Assembly: GCA_963753575.1 (NCBI GenBank)
Contig: CAVWCR010000001.1
Coordinates: forward strand, 62,001-126,000
Origin: VAZQ01 sp963753575
Lineage (GTDB): Bacteria > Pseudomonadota > Alphaproteobacteria > Rhizobiales > Xanthobacteraceae
DNA: 64,000 nt
Direction: 5' to 3'
The position numbers and the translations under genes are program-made. Shown here one piece after another: positions 34,395 through 43,485 of this stretch. Within the stretch, counting starts at the first letter, position 1. Each line of letters opens with the position of its first letter. A model generated the notes under the pieces. It ran no database searches. It saw only the letters and a list, made by a program, of their open reading frames with translations, and had not been told where the DNA came from.

Positions 34395-35432
34395 TCACCG
34401 CTGAGTGATCGCGCGCCGGGCCGCGGCGACGACGGCGGGCGGTGCCTTGAACATGCGCTCGACCATGGCTTGCAGCGCCTCGCCGGTGACGAGGTTGATT
34501 TCGAGCGAAAGTTTGTCGGCTTCCGACAGAAATTCCGGGTCTTTCAAGGTTTGCTCGAAGGCGCGGCGGAGCGCAACGACGCGCGCTTGCGGAACCTGCG
34601 GAGGCGCCGCAAACGGCCGCCCCATGACCTGCTGAGTCAAAATTAGATCGAGCGCCGCGCGCTCCGCCTCATTGCGGGCAAGCTCGGTGACTAGAGGGAC
34701 GTCCGGCAGATCCTTGTGCTTGGCGGTGGCGAATTGGACTGCAATGTAAATCTTCTTGTCGCGTATCCAGTCGGGCTTGGCGGCCTTGACTGCGCCCCAG
34801 CTCCAGCCGCAGCGGGCATCGGCCTCGCCGCGCTCGAGCGCCAGCGTCAGGTCGTTGACGCCCGGGTAACCGGCGACGACCTTGAACTTGGTGCCGACAA
34901 GATTGTTGAGGATGTTCGGATAGATGTCGGATTCCGCTCCGGGCGCGTTGGCTGCGAATACCAGGGGTCGCGACAGGAAGTCCGCTGTGCTGCGGACCCC
35001 GACACCGTGCCAGACGCCACAGATCGATACCTCGTTGTTGGCGCTGCCGATCCAATTGAAAGCGACCGGATCATAGTTGGTGCCATCGCGTCCAAGCAGG
35101 CGGCTCAACGCCATGCTGCGCGCGAACATGCCGATGACGCTGCCGTCGCGCGGCTGCACCTTGTAGAGATCGTTGATCAGATTGAGGCTCGCGGCGCCCG
35201 GCTTGTGACGCACGACGAATTGCGGGTGTCCGGCCACGTGTTGCGTCATGTGGCGCGCAATCAGCCGCGCATAGATGTCGTAGGCGCCGCCGGGCGGATA
35301 GCCGACAAAGAGCGTGACACTCTTGCCTTGGTAGAAATCCGCGACCTCATCGGCGTGGGCGGGCGGGCCGCACACCAACGCGGTGGCGATGGCCGCGGTG
35401 GCAACCTGAAGTAAGGGCAAAAAAGCGCGCAT
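34395..35432 (-). CDS. TctC/Bug-like solute-binding protein (paralogue 2)
   Basis: 345 residues from ATG 35432 (a TTG two codons earlier is also open). Signal peptide ends PPAHADE. The mature protein begins 'DEVADFYQGKSVTLFVGYPPGGAYDIYARLIARHM', the subfamily signature, followed by 'NWIGSANNEVSICGVWHGVGV' and 'NLVGTKFKVVAGYPGVNDLTLALERGEADARCGW'. Two Cys (in 'SICGVW' and 'DARCGW') also appear at the corresponding places in paralogues at 50836 and 51846 and may form a disulfide. Ligand unknown; no TTT membrane genes. Confidence 0.85.
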   Translation of the reverse strand: MRAFLPLLQVATAAIATALVCGPPAHADEVADFYQGKSVTLFVGYPPGGAYDIYARLIARHMTQHVAGHPQFVVRHKPGAASLNLINDLYKVQPRDGSVIGMFARSMALSRLLGRDGTNYDPVAFNWIGSANNEVSICGVWHGVGVRSTADFLSRPLVFAANAPGAESDIYPNILNNLVGTKFKVVAGYPGVNDLTLALERGEADARCGWSWGAVKAAKPDWIRDKKIYIAVQFATAKHKDLPDVPLVTELARNEAERAALDLILTQQVMGRPFAAPPQVPQARVVALRRAFEQTLKDPEFLSEADKLSLEINLVTGEALQAMVERMFKAPPAVVAAARRAITQR

Positions 35433-35543
35433 GGACAAAATGTTACTCCATTGGCGTTGCAGGCTTGAGAGTGCGGCTCCAATGCTTCTGGAACCAACGG
35501 CTCAGAACTGCTAGGAACCTATTATTCATCGTCGTCAATCCAC

Positions 35544-36848
35544 ATGTCCATGACGTTCAAAGCCGCACTGTTGGCTGCGATGTTAGTGCCGCTTGCGGCG
35601 TCTGCCGCAACGCATTCGGACCGCGCGAAAGCGAAGAAGCCCAGGCCATTCTTGAATTCCTCGCCCATGGTCTACTACCTCGCAAAGGGCGAGGACGATG
35701 CCTGTGGTCAAGGCTGCAGCGAATGGATCGCCGCCGAGGGCCAGATCGACGCGGATGCTGCGCAGCGCCTGCGGGCCTTTCTGAATCGCCTGGGCAAGCG
35801 GAAGCTGCCGATTTTCTTTCAGTCGCCCGGCGGCAATGGAACGACCTCGACAGTGATGGGCCGACTCTTGCGCGAACGCGGGATGACAACCGGTGTTTCC
35901 GAGACCGTTCCGACCGGCTGCAAGGGGGTGAGCGAGGCGCTCTGTCGAACCCTGAAACGATCCGGACGGGTGCTGCCCGCGACGTTGCGGAACGTGTCGG
36001 CCTGCAACTCCGCTTGCGTGTTTGCGCTGATCGGCGGCAGGGTGCGGCAAGTGCCGCCGGGCGCCCGGCTGGGCGTGCACTCCGCCAAGGTGGTTGTGCT
36101 CCGTACCGACGGCCACAAACCCAAGTTCTCGGCCAGGCAGATTGCATCGTTTCAGAAAAACAAGCTTGCAGAGCTGAATGTTCAGTTTCGGCGCTACGTC
36201 CAGGAAATGAATATCGACGTTGGTCTGTTCGATCTCTTGTCCAGGGTGCCGCACGAGAACGTTCACTATCTCAGCCGCGATGAAATCGTCGATTTCGGCA
36301 TTGATACCCGCGAATTTCGAGAAGCGCACTGGGTTGCCACGGAACTGGCGCCGTCTCAGCTATCGACCATGAAGTATTTCATCGAACCAAAAGGCGGCAG
36401 CCGCGATGAACTGCTCACGAGCGTGATCCGGCTCGAGTGTGGAGGGAAGTCTGGCGCCAAGCTCAGCTATTTCCGCAGCCTCGGGTCGCGCGAAGCCGGG
36501 ACCATGCGAACGATCAGACTCGCGGTGGGCGATCAAAGAACCGTGCTTTCCGTGGCCGGCCCCCCGTTCAAGATGGAGGCGATCGAAAGCGGCACGCTGT
36601 ACAATCTTTGGTACGCATACGCCTCATATGATTTTCTCGAGGCGGCGGTGGCACGCGGAACCGTGGACATCATCGAGTCTGAAACGATCATGCATGCGCC
36701 CCGTGTCACCACGCTGTCCACGGCCGGATTATCGCAGGCGATCATGGCATTGCGCCTGCGATGCAAAGGCGCATCGCTTTGCCCGCCATCGGCGTCGAAT
36801 GGCGCGGGCGCTGGTCCGGCCGTTTGCAAGGCTGCCTCCCGGACTTGA
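35544..36848 (+). CDS. Exported ClpP/crotonase-fold protein A
   Basis: 434 residues, signal peptide ending ASAAT. The first 200 mature residues form a ClpP-like domain of the COG3904 kind: a substrate strand 'LPIFFQSPGGN' (SPGG near 94), then 'ACNSACVFALIGGRVRQVPPGARLGVHS' with the likely nucleophile Ser156 and general base His179. The segment 'KGEDDACGQGCSEWIAAEGQID' (about 48-70) brings two Cys, and 'VPTGCKG...EALCRTL' two more. The C-terminal 200 residues contain 'LSTAGLSQAIMALRLRCKG' and no known domain. A tandem paralogue follows 140 bases downstream. A periplasmic serine protease role is inferred, not shown. Confidence 0.78.
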   Translation: MSMTFKAALLAAMLVPLAASAATHSDRAKAKKPRPFLNSSPMVYYLAKGEDDACGQGCSEWIAAEGQIDADAAQRLRAFLNRLGKRKLPIFFQSPGGNGTTSTVMGRLLRERGMTTGVSETVPTGCKGVSEALCRTLKRSGRVLPATLRNVSACNSACVFALIGGRVRQVPPGARLGVHSAKVVVLRTDGHKPKFSARQIASFQKNKLAELNVQFRRYVQEMNIDVGLFDLLSRVPHENVHYLSRDEIVDFGIDTREFREAHWVATELAPSQLSTMKYFIEPKGGSRDELLTSVIRLECGGKSGAKLSYFRSLGSREAGTMRTIRLAVGDQRTVLSVAGPPFKMEAIESGTLYNLWYAYASYDFLEAAVARGTVDIIESETIMHAPRVTTLSTAGLSQAIMALRLRCKGASLCPPSASNGAGAGPAVCKAASRT

Positions 36849-36985
36849 GTTTCCATTGCGCGGGGCACCGGCTCGCGCACCGCGCCGCCGGTTGATCGGC
36901 ACGACGGCCGAACAACGTCTGGAACCACGGGTTGCAACCTGATAGGCTTGCGCTTGATCACGTCATCGATTGCAGCCGACCTCGC

Positions 36986-38374
36986 ATGAAATTCCGGGCC
37001 GCCATTCTGTTGGCTGCGATGCTGATGCCGGTTGCCGGCGTTGCGGCTGCGCCATCGGATCGCGCCAAGGCCCCGAAAGCCAAGGCCGCCCAGCGGTCGC
37101 CGCCGATGATCTTCTACCTCGCCAAGGGCGAGGACGGCACCTGTGGTCCCGGCTGCAGTGAATGGATCGCCGCCGAAGGCCAGATCGAGGCCGGGACCGC
37201 GCAGCAGCTGCGGACCTTCTTGAATCACCTGGGCAAACGCAAGCTGCCGATCTTTTTTCACTCGCCCGGCGGCAATGTGCAGGCGTCGACGGTGATGGGC
37301 CGGCTGCTGCGCGAGCGCGCGATGACGGCGGGCGTTTCTGAAACCCTTCCGGCAGGTTGCGTGGGCGCGAGCGAGCGCGCTTGTCGCGCGCTGAAGCAGT
37401 CGAAACTGGCGCTGCCGGCGATGCTGAACAACGTGGCGGCCTGCAACTCGGCATGCGTCTTTGCGCTGATCGGGGCCAAGGTGCGGCAAGTACCGCCGGG
37501 CGCCAGGCTTGGTGTCCATTCTTCCAGAGTGGTGATCATCCGGCGTGGTGGCGGCAAGATCAATGCATCGAAAAAGCAGATTGCCTCGCTGCAGAGAACC
37601 AAGCTGGCGGAAATGAATGTCGAGACCCGCCGCTATGTGCAACAGATGAAGATCGATGTGCGATTGTTCGATCTGGCCGCGAAGATCCCGTTTGAGAACG
37701 TTCACTATCTCACGCGCGAGGAAATCGTCAGCTTCGGGATCGACGTCCGGCGCGATCACGAAGCGCCTTGGGTCGCAGCGGAATTCCTGCCGCAGCGGCT
37801 CTGGACCATGAAGTTTTTCATTGCAGCCAGGGGCGAGGGCGGCAACGAACTGCGATCGAGCATGATCCGTATGGAGTGCGCGAGCCAGCGATACGCCAGG
37901 ATTTCCTATTTTCGCGGGCTTGGATCGGGCGAGTTCGGAGTGAAGCGGGCGGTCGCACTGACGATGGCCGAGCGAAGGGTCGCGCTTTTCGGGGTCCGCT
38001 CGTTGTTCAAGTTCGACGTGATCGAGGCCGGCACCTCGTTTGAGCTATGGGGTGCAGACCTGCCGCTGGAGGCTCTCGAGGCGGCGGGAGCGCTCGGCCA
38101 GGTCGAGATCGTCGAAACCGATTTGGCGAGCGCCGCATCGCGCGTCACCAGGCTCTCGACAGCGGGAATGTCTCAGGCCATTGACATGCTGCGCGGACAT
38201 TGCAGCAAGATGCCGGACTGTCCGCAGGTGGGTGCCTGGCCGGCTGGCGGCACGGCGGGAGCCCCGCTGGGCGGCTGGGCCGCGGGCGCGTTGATGCCCA
38301 AGGTCGGAACCGCATCCACTGGCTGGGGCGGCGATGCGGCGTCGCTCAATTGTACCTCGATGCAGGTGTGGTAG
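36986..38374 (+). CDS. Exported ClpP/crotonase-fold protein B (tandem paralogue)
   Basis: 462 residues from ATG 36986, with a signal peptide ending GVAAAP. It matches protein A over nearly its full length, e.g. 'KGEDGTCGPGCSEWIAAEGQIE', 'LPIFFHSPGGNVQASTVMGRLLRERAMTAGVSET', 'ACNSACVFALIGAKVRQVPPGARLGVHSSRV' and 'LSTAGMSQAIDMLRGHC'. SPGG, the Ser in CNSAC and the His in GVHS are all conserved, so both copies should be active if the mechanism holds. The C-terminus has an extra Gly/Ala-rich tail of about 45 residues absent in A. The duplication is not recent: the two differ at many positions throughout. Confidence 0.78.
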   Translation: MKFRAAILLAAMLMPVAGVAAAPSDRAKAPKAKAAQRSPPMIFYLAKGEDGTCGPGCSEWIAAEGQIEAGTAQQLRTFLNHLGKRKLPIFFHSPGGNVQASTVMGRLLRERAMTAGVSETLPAGCVGASERACRALKQSKLALPAMLNNVAACNSACVFALIGAKVRQVPPGARLGVHSSRVVIIRRGGGKINASKKQIASLQRTKLAEMNVETRRYVQQMKIDVRLFDLAAKIPFENVHYLTREEIVSFGIDVRRDHEAPWVAAEFLPQRLWTMKFFIAARGEGGNELRSSMIRMECASQRYARISYFRGLGSGEFGVKRAVALTMAERRVALFGVRSLFKFDVIEAGTSFELWGADLPLEALEAAGALGQVEIVETDLASAASRVTRLSTAGMSQAIDMLRGHCSKMPDCPQVGAWPAGGTAGAPLGGWAAGALMPKVGTASTGWGGDAASLNCTSMQVW

Positions 38375-38414
38375 CGGGTCGGCACAGGCCGCCGCCTTGT
38401 CGATCGATCCCAAC

Positions 38415-39446
38415 TCACTTCCCCGGCAACAGCTCGCGCGCCCGCGCCACCGCGGCTTCCGGCATGGCATAGATGCCCCGCACGGTGGCGGTCAGTTCGT
38501 CGGCGTCGATCGGGTCGAGGTCGAGGCCGCTCTTGAGCACCGCCTCGGTGAATTCCGGATCTTTCATCGCGGCCGCGTAGGCGGTGCGGATTGCCGCGAC
38601 GCGTTCCTTCGGCACGCCCGGCCCCATGAACGACGGATAGCCAGTGGCGCTCGGTGCACACAGGACTTCGAGCACCTGGCGATCCTCGGGCGTCTTGGCG
38701 AGATCGAGCGCCAGCGGCACGTTGGCCGGAACGTCCGGCGATTTGCGCACGCCGAGCTGCACGATCACGGTGACGATGCCGTCCTTCACCCAGTGCGCGC
38801 TCGGCCCGCTGTTGAGCGATTTCCAGGTGGTGCCGACCTTGCCCTGCACCTCGCGGCGCTCCATCGCAAGATCGACGGCGCCGATGCTGGCATAGCCGGT
38901 GACGACCTTGAACCTGGTGCCGAGCACGCGGTTGAGCGCGCGCGGGAAAATACCGGAATCCTGCGCGATCGAGGTGGCGCCGACGACGACCTCCTTCTGC
39001 ATGGCGTCCTGGATCGTGCGCACCGTCGTGGAGGCGTTCCATACCGTGCCGATCGAGACTGTGCGCGACGGGCTGCCGATCCAGTTGAACTTCGCCGGCT
39101 CAAAATTCGCCTGCGGCAGCTTGAGCAGCGGCGCCAGCATGAAGCCGCGGGTGATGAAGCCCCAGGCGGTGCCGTCCTGCGGGCCGATGCTCTCGATGAA
39201 GGTTGCCGCCTTGATGCCGCCAGCGCCCGGCATGTGCGAGACCACGACGTTGGGATTGCCGGGGATGTATTTCTTGATCACCGGTGCGAGCGCCATCGGA
39301 TAGGCGCTGACAGCGCCCGCGCCCGTGCCGGTGCCGACATAGATCGTGATGGTCTTGCCGCGATAGAACTCCTCTACCGATTCAGCGGCAGCTTGACTGG
39401 CGAGCAGGCTTGCGCATACGGCGGCCAGAACAAATCTTCCTCGCAT
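38415..39446 (-). CDS. TctC/Bug-like solute-binding protein (paralogue 3)
   Basis: 343 residues with a signal peptide ending QAAAE. Mature start 'SVEEFYRGKTITIYVGTGTG' keeps the EFYRGK element but the following segment reads 'AGAVSAYPMALAPVIKKYIPGNPNVVVSHMPGAGG', so the usual YDxYARLxARH helix is altered. Further on are 'FNWIGSPSRTVSIGTVWN' and 'VLGTRFKVVTGYASIGAVDLAMERREVQG'. Its ATG overlaps the stop of the hydantoinase B gene upstream (TGATG), so both are translated together. This suggests the binding protein once served a hydantoin or oxoproline-type substrate handled by that enzyme. Confidence 0.84.
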   Translation of the reverse strand: MRGRFVLAAVCASLLASQAAAESVEEFYRGKTITIYVGTGTGAGAVSAYPMALAPVIKKYIPGNPNVVVSHMPGAGGIKAATFIESIGPQDGTAWGFITRGFMLAPLLKLPQANFEPAKFNWIGSPSRTVSIGTVWNASTTVRTIQDAMQKEVVVGATSIAQDSGIFPRALNRVLGTRFKVVTGYASIGAVDLAMERREVQGKVGTTWKSLNSGPSAHWVKDGIVTVIVQLGVRKSPDVPANVPLALDLAKTPEDRQVLEVLCAPSATGYPSFMGPGVPKERVAAIRTAYAAAMKDPEFTEAVLKSGLDLDPIDADELTATVRGIYAMPEAAVARARELLPGK

Positions 39447-41186
39447 CAGCGTCTCCTCGTCACCGCGCCATCGTTCCCGATGGTCACGTCATAGTCGCGT
39501 TCCGCGGCATCGGCCGAAATATAGCCGGCGGCGAGATCGTGTTGGATGCGACCGAGCGCGCGTTGGGCTGGCGGACCGTAACCGCCGCCGCCGCCGGTCT
39601 CGACGCACACCAGATCGCCGGCCGCGAGCCGGAAGCCCTTCTCCTTCTCGATCGAGCGCACCGTGCCAGTGCGGCAATCGGTGACCGTGAAACGACCGGG
39701 CGTTGCGGCCTGGCCGCCTTGCACGCCCCAGGGCGGAAAGCGCGTGCGGTCGAGGTTGGTCTGCAGCTCGCAAGGCGCGAGAATGCGGTAGCTCTTGCGG
39801 AAGCCAAGCCCGCCGCGGAACGTGCCGGCGCCGCCGGAATCCTGCCGCAACGCGAACTCCTCGATGCGCACCGGCAGATAGCTCTCCTGTAATTCGAGCG
39901 GGATGATGCGGGTATCGCCATGCGCCATGGTGCGGAACGGGCCCGCGCCGTCGTGTGTCGCGCAGGCGCCCCAGCCGCCGTGGCCGCTGTCGTGGGTGGC
40001 GAAGTAGCTGCCGTCCGGCCGCCGGCCGGAAAAGCGGATGCCGGAATGAGTGCCGAAGTGTCCCCCCGGCACGCGCTGCGGCAGCGCGCGTTCGAGTGCC
40101 TTGATCACCGCGTCGATCACGGTCGGGAACGGCGTCGAATAGTTGCCCATCGGGGCGGTCGGGTCGGCGCTGAGGATCTTGCCGGGTGGTAATACGAGCT
40201 TGAGCGGCCGGAACGTGCCTTCGTTCGCCATCTCGCCCGCGCCCATCAGGTATTTGAAGGCGACGCGCGCGGTGGTCTGGCCGCCGCCGAACCAGCCTGA
40301 GTTGATCGGCCCTTTCACCTGGTCGGCGAGACCCGAATAGTCGATGGTCATCTCATCGCCCGCGACCATGACCTTGATGCGGATCGGCAGCGGCTCGTCG
40401 CCGGCGCGATCGTTGTCGAGAAAGGTCTCGTGCGTATAGACGCCATCCGGCATGGAGCGGATCAGCGCGCGGGCCGCCGCTTCGGACTGGTCGAGAATGA
40501 TCTCGACCGCGCGCTCGAAGGTCGCGACGCCATACTTGGCGACGAGCTCAGCGACGAGATCGCGCCCGAGCAGGCAGCCGGCAAGCTGCGCCGCAATGTC
40601 GCCGAGGAGTTCGGTCGGCTGGCGGGTGTTGCACTCGATGATGCGGTAGACTTCCTCGACCGGCTCGCCCTGCTTCATGAGCTTGATCGAGCGCAGCTGC
40701 AATCCTTCGCCGAAGATGTCGGGCGAGCGCGGCACCGCGCCCGCGATGTCGATCCAGTGCACGTTGATGGCGAAGAAGCCGATCAAGCCTGTGCCGACCA
40801 GGATCGGCGTGTACATCACGGTGTTGTTGAGGTGCTGGCCCTGCACGGCGGCGTGATTGCAGAGCACGACGTCGCCTTTGTGCAGCCGGTCGCGGCCGTA
40901 GATCTCGAGCCCATCGCGCACCGCCATGCCCACCGAGTTCGGCGACGAACGGCGGCATGCCGCCGGTGCACTGCGCGATCAGCCGGCCGTCGGCGTCGGT
41001 CAGCCCGACCGCAAAGTCGTTGTACTCGTAGATGTAGGGGCTGAACGCGGTGCGCTTGATGTTGGCGTCGATCTGGTTCGTGATCGAGACCAGGCCATGC
41101 CGGATCACTTCGAGCGTGATCGCGTCGACGGTGAGGGTGGGGCGGGGGATATCCTGCATGCGGGCGATGCCATTGTTCTCGCCCAT
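39446..41186 (-). pseudogene. Hydantoinase B/oxoprolinase (HyuB), frameshifted
   Basis: The gene is split by a reading-frame change near 40926-40940. The N-terminal part (ATG 41186 or 41159) reads 'TVDAITLEVIRHGLVSITNQIDANIKRTAFSPYIYEYNDFAVGL... CTGGMPPFVAELGG' and then runs out of family sequence. In the other frame the protein resumes at 'MAVRDGLEIYGRDRLHKGDVV' and continues intact to the stop at 39446, with 'HWIDIAGAVPRSPDIFGEG', 'YSGLADQVKGPINSGWF' and 'ETGGGGGYGPP' of HyuB (PF02538). One extra base, or two missing, explains it. HyuB normally works with HyuA in ATP-dependent ring opening of hydantoins or 5-oxoproline; no hyuA is present. It may be a true pseudogene or a sequencing error. 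Confidence 0.85.
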
Positions 41187-41253
41187 CCGCGGGCGCGTCA
41201 AGCGCGCCCGCGCTCCCGGCGGTCGATCAGGGTGACCGATCGGCCGATAAGGC

Positions 41254-42138
41254 TCAGCGCCCGAAGAATGCGAACGCCTCGTCCGCGGCGCTGAGCCCGC
41301 GGTAGCCCCGGCCCAGGAACAGCGGCAGGAACTGGCGCTGGCCGGGGACCTGGTGGCCGCCGCCCTCGAAGCGATAGAGCGCCACCTTGCTGCCGGTCTG
41401 ACACTGGGTCCACTCGAGCCGCGTCACCCGCACCCAGTCGGTCCGCGAGCGCGTCGGCAGCGGTGTCATGTGCTCGACTCCGCAGGCGTTGACATCGGCC
41501 ATGAACTCGGCGGTCTCCTCGGCGGCCCATACCGAGCCGCGCAGCCCGATGAACCCGACGCCGCCGCCGTCATAGGGCACGAGCGGATCGTTGGTGCCGT
41601 TGAACATGACGACCGGCATCGGCTTGCGCGGCTGGCAATGCGCGCCGACGCGGGTCGGCATGTTGGCAATGACGGTGGCGGCGCCGGCGAACAGTTCGGA
41701 AGCCTCGCACAGCATGCGGAACGTCATCATGCCGCCGTTGGAGATGCCGGCGATATAGACCTGCGCCGGATCGGCAATCCGGCGGCCCACGAGCGCGCCG
41801 ACCAGCCGCTGCAGGAAGCCGACGTCGTCGATCCGCGCGGCTCGCGCCTCCCGGCCGTCGTTCCATTGCTTGTTGATGGCCTGCGGAAAGACCGCCGCAA
41901 AGCCATGCGCGGCGGCCACGTTGGCGAAGCCTGAGTGTTGCGCCGTCCAGGTCGCCGTGGAGGTCGCGCCGTGCAGGACGATGATGGTCGGCGCCGGTCC
42001 CTGCCGCGACGGCAGGACGACCGCCTCGCGCACGCCCTGGTTGGTGAGGAGATGCATGGTCTCTGCGCGCGCCGGCGAGATCGCGGTCGAGACCGCGAGG
42101 GCGGCAGCGACCAGGAAGCCTGGTCCAAATGTTTGCAT
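41254..42138 (-). CDS. Exported PHB-depolymerase/LpqC-type esterase
   Basis: 294 residues from ATG 42138 with signal peptide ending SPARAE. It is an alpha/beta hydrolase of the COG3509 (LpqC, esterase PHB depolymerase) type: 'PAPTIIVLHGATSTATWTAQHSGF', nucleophile 'VYIAGISNGGMMTFRMLCEASELFAGAATV', Asp in 'MFNGTNDPLVPYDGG' and His in 'YRFEGGGHQVPG'. Likely periplasmic hydrolysis of polyesters or feruloyl-type esters. It is on the same strand as the broken hyuB gene, about 70 bases from it, and precedes the palindromic repeat and IS. Confidence 0.85.
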   Translation of the reverse strand: MQTFGPGFLVAAALAVSTAISPARAETMHLLTNQGVREAVVLPSRQGPAPTIIVLHGATSTATWTAQHSGFANVAAAHGFAAVFPQAINKQWNDGREARAARIDDVGFLQRLVGALVGRRIADPAQVYIAGISNGGMMTFRMLCEASELFAGAATVIANMPTRVGAHCQPRKPMPVVMFNGTNDPLVPYDGGGVGFIGLRGSVWAAEETAEFMADVNACGVEHMTPLPTRSRTDWVRVTRLEWTQCQTGSKVALYRFEGGGHQVPGQRQFLPLFLGRGYRGLSAADEAFAFFGR

Positions 42139-42375
42139 GATCGACTCAAATGACGTGCATGCCCACCCTCGTGTCACCATACACCGATCGCGGCCGCCCG
42201 AACAGGACACCGCAGCACGACATGGCGCCACAGGAGTTGGCGCTGTTGTGATCGATCCGATGACCATCATTGAAATCGCGGGCGTTTTTGGTTTCGTTTT
42301 GCAAAAAAGCTGCGACATCGCAGCAGCTGATCGCCGCAATTGGCGCGCCACGCGCGACGCGGGCTCCGTTACCCT

Positions 42376-42500
42376 CCCCTGGAGGGGGAGGGTCGACCGC
42401 CGGAGTGAAACGAAGGCGGTCGGGGTGGGGTGAACTCACTGGGCGCTTCGCGCTCACCCCACCCCGCTCGCTGGCGCTCGCGACCCTCCCCCTCCAGGGG
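42376..42500. repeat. Long palindromic intergenic repeat, type A, interrupted by the IS
   Basis: A 125-bp element with perfect 20-bp inverted ends (42376-42395 and 42481-42500: CCCCTGGAGGGGGAGGGTCG and complement). Inside are two smaller hairpins, one with GACCGCC/GGCGGTC arms and one with GGGGTGGGGTGA/TCACCCCACCCC arms. Together they could extrude a branched cruciform. The IS target duplication lies in the right arm, so the rest of this arm and its flank reappear beyond the IS at 44507. Confidence 0.85.
42492..42499. repeat. Target site duplication, left copy
   Basis: CTCCAGGG directly precedes the left end of the IS and is repeated directly after its right end (44507-44514). Eight bases is the standard duplication of the IS1595 family. 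Confidence 0.9.
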
Positions 42501-42566
42501 GGAATTATATACTTGACTGAACAAACCAGATCCGGCATCGTCGATTCCGACAGGCCGACGCACACA

Positions 42567-43334
42567 TCATCCAACCGGGAGGCCCAGCCGGACGCACTCC
42601 GCTTCCGTACCCATCAGGACGCACTCGACTTCTTTGACCATCTGGTTCAGGAGGCCAACTGGCTGTCGTCCATTTATTGGTTTGGCGGGGTGCTCCAGAA
42701 CTATCGAGAAGGAAATCTTGGTATTTGTGCCACGCTGAGTGTCGGGCCTGAGGCGAGCAAGCTCGATCTCATTTGTCGCAGCATTGTAGGCGGTGCTGCT
42801 GACGGTGATCGGGACCGTGGCGGTGATGGCGGCGGGGAAGGTCATCTCGATCTTGCCAATTCTGATCGGAACAAGGCGCGCGTGTTTGGTCGTGTTGCAA
42901 AGCTCGTTGACAGCCCAGAGGGTGTTATTCCCTCCCTCGTAAGCGTTCAGCCGTTCAAACAGCGCGAGGATTTTCGGCGGCAGGTCTTTGAGGCCGTTTA
43001 TCCGATTGGGCCAATGAGCGGCATCGGACGCGAAGGGGAAGTATCCGAATTTCGTGCCGACCTGGCCGTTGGCAGCACAAGCGGCGTAGCTCGTTTGATC
43101 GAGGCAGGCCCGCAGATTGTTGACTGCATCGAACACGATGCAGGGGAAGGCCCATTCGAGCGAATCGTCGCGGAACTTGATCTTGTGAAGCTGGTCTCCG
43201 GTATCCGGATCGCGATCGATGTCGTAGAACCAACCCTTACTTTTGTTGAGGGCGGTGAGTTGAGCGTCAAGATCGTTGATGTGGTACTTTGCACGACGGA
43301 GCGTGCGTTTCGCGCTCTCAAAAAGGTTAGCCAT
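42567..43334 (-). CDS. IS passenger protein of unknown function
   Basis: 255 residues from ATG 43334; its first two bases overlap the divergent 50-codon frame. No known domain is recognised. The sequence is soluble and mixed: N-terminal 'MANLFESAKRTLRRAKYHINDLDAQLTAL', 'WAFPCIVFDAVNNLRACLDQTSYAACAANG', 'LWAVNELCNTTKHARLVPI' and a beta-rich C-terminal third. 'LRACLDQTSYAA' and 'NTTKHARLVP' remind me of HEPN-like or abortive-infection helical proteins found near prokaryotic defence genes, but this is a weak impression. It is inside the IS ends, so it moves with the element, and differs from its host neighbours in lower GC. Confidence 0.75.
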   Translation of the reverse strand: MANLFESAKRTLRRAKYHINDLDAQLTALNKSKGWFYDIDRDPDTGDQLHKIKFRDDSLEWAFPCIVFDAVNNLRACLDQTSYAACAANGQVGTKFGYFPFASDAAHWPNRINGLKDLPPKILALFERLNAYEGGNNTLWAVNELCNTTKHARLVPIRIGKIEMTFPAAITATVPITVSSTAYNAATNEIELARLRPDTQRGTNTKISFSIVLEHPAKPINGRQPVGLLNQMVKEVECVLMGTEAECVRLGLPVG

Positions 43335-43485
43335 GGCAAAGAGCCCCGACGCGACGAAGAACCCAGAATTCCAGCAGGTCGTGCATCACTTTCTGAGCAC
43401 GCCGCCCCAACCGCACAAGCCGGCCGGGAAAAAGACTAAGAAGCGGCGGAAGCGCGCCGCTTCCGCCAAGCCAAGAACCTCCTAG
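43333..43485 (+). CDS. Small basic IS passenger protein
   Basis: 50 residues from ATG 43333, divergent from the larger passenger gene with overlapping start codons (CATG). Sequence begins 'MAKSPDATKNPEFQQVVHHFL' and ends in a Lys/Arg-rich tail (KKTKKRRKRAASAKPR). It has the look of a small nucleic-acid-binding protein. I recall near-identical small proteins next to IS1595-type transposases in Bradyrhizobium relatives, which supports its being real. Its stop overlaps the 3' end of the transposase gene by four bases. Confidence 0.6.
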   Translation: MAKSPDATKNPEFQQVVHHFLSTPPQPHKPAGKKTKKRRKRAASAKPRTS

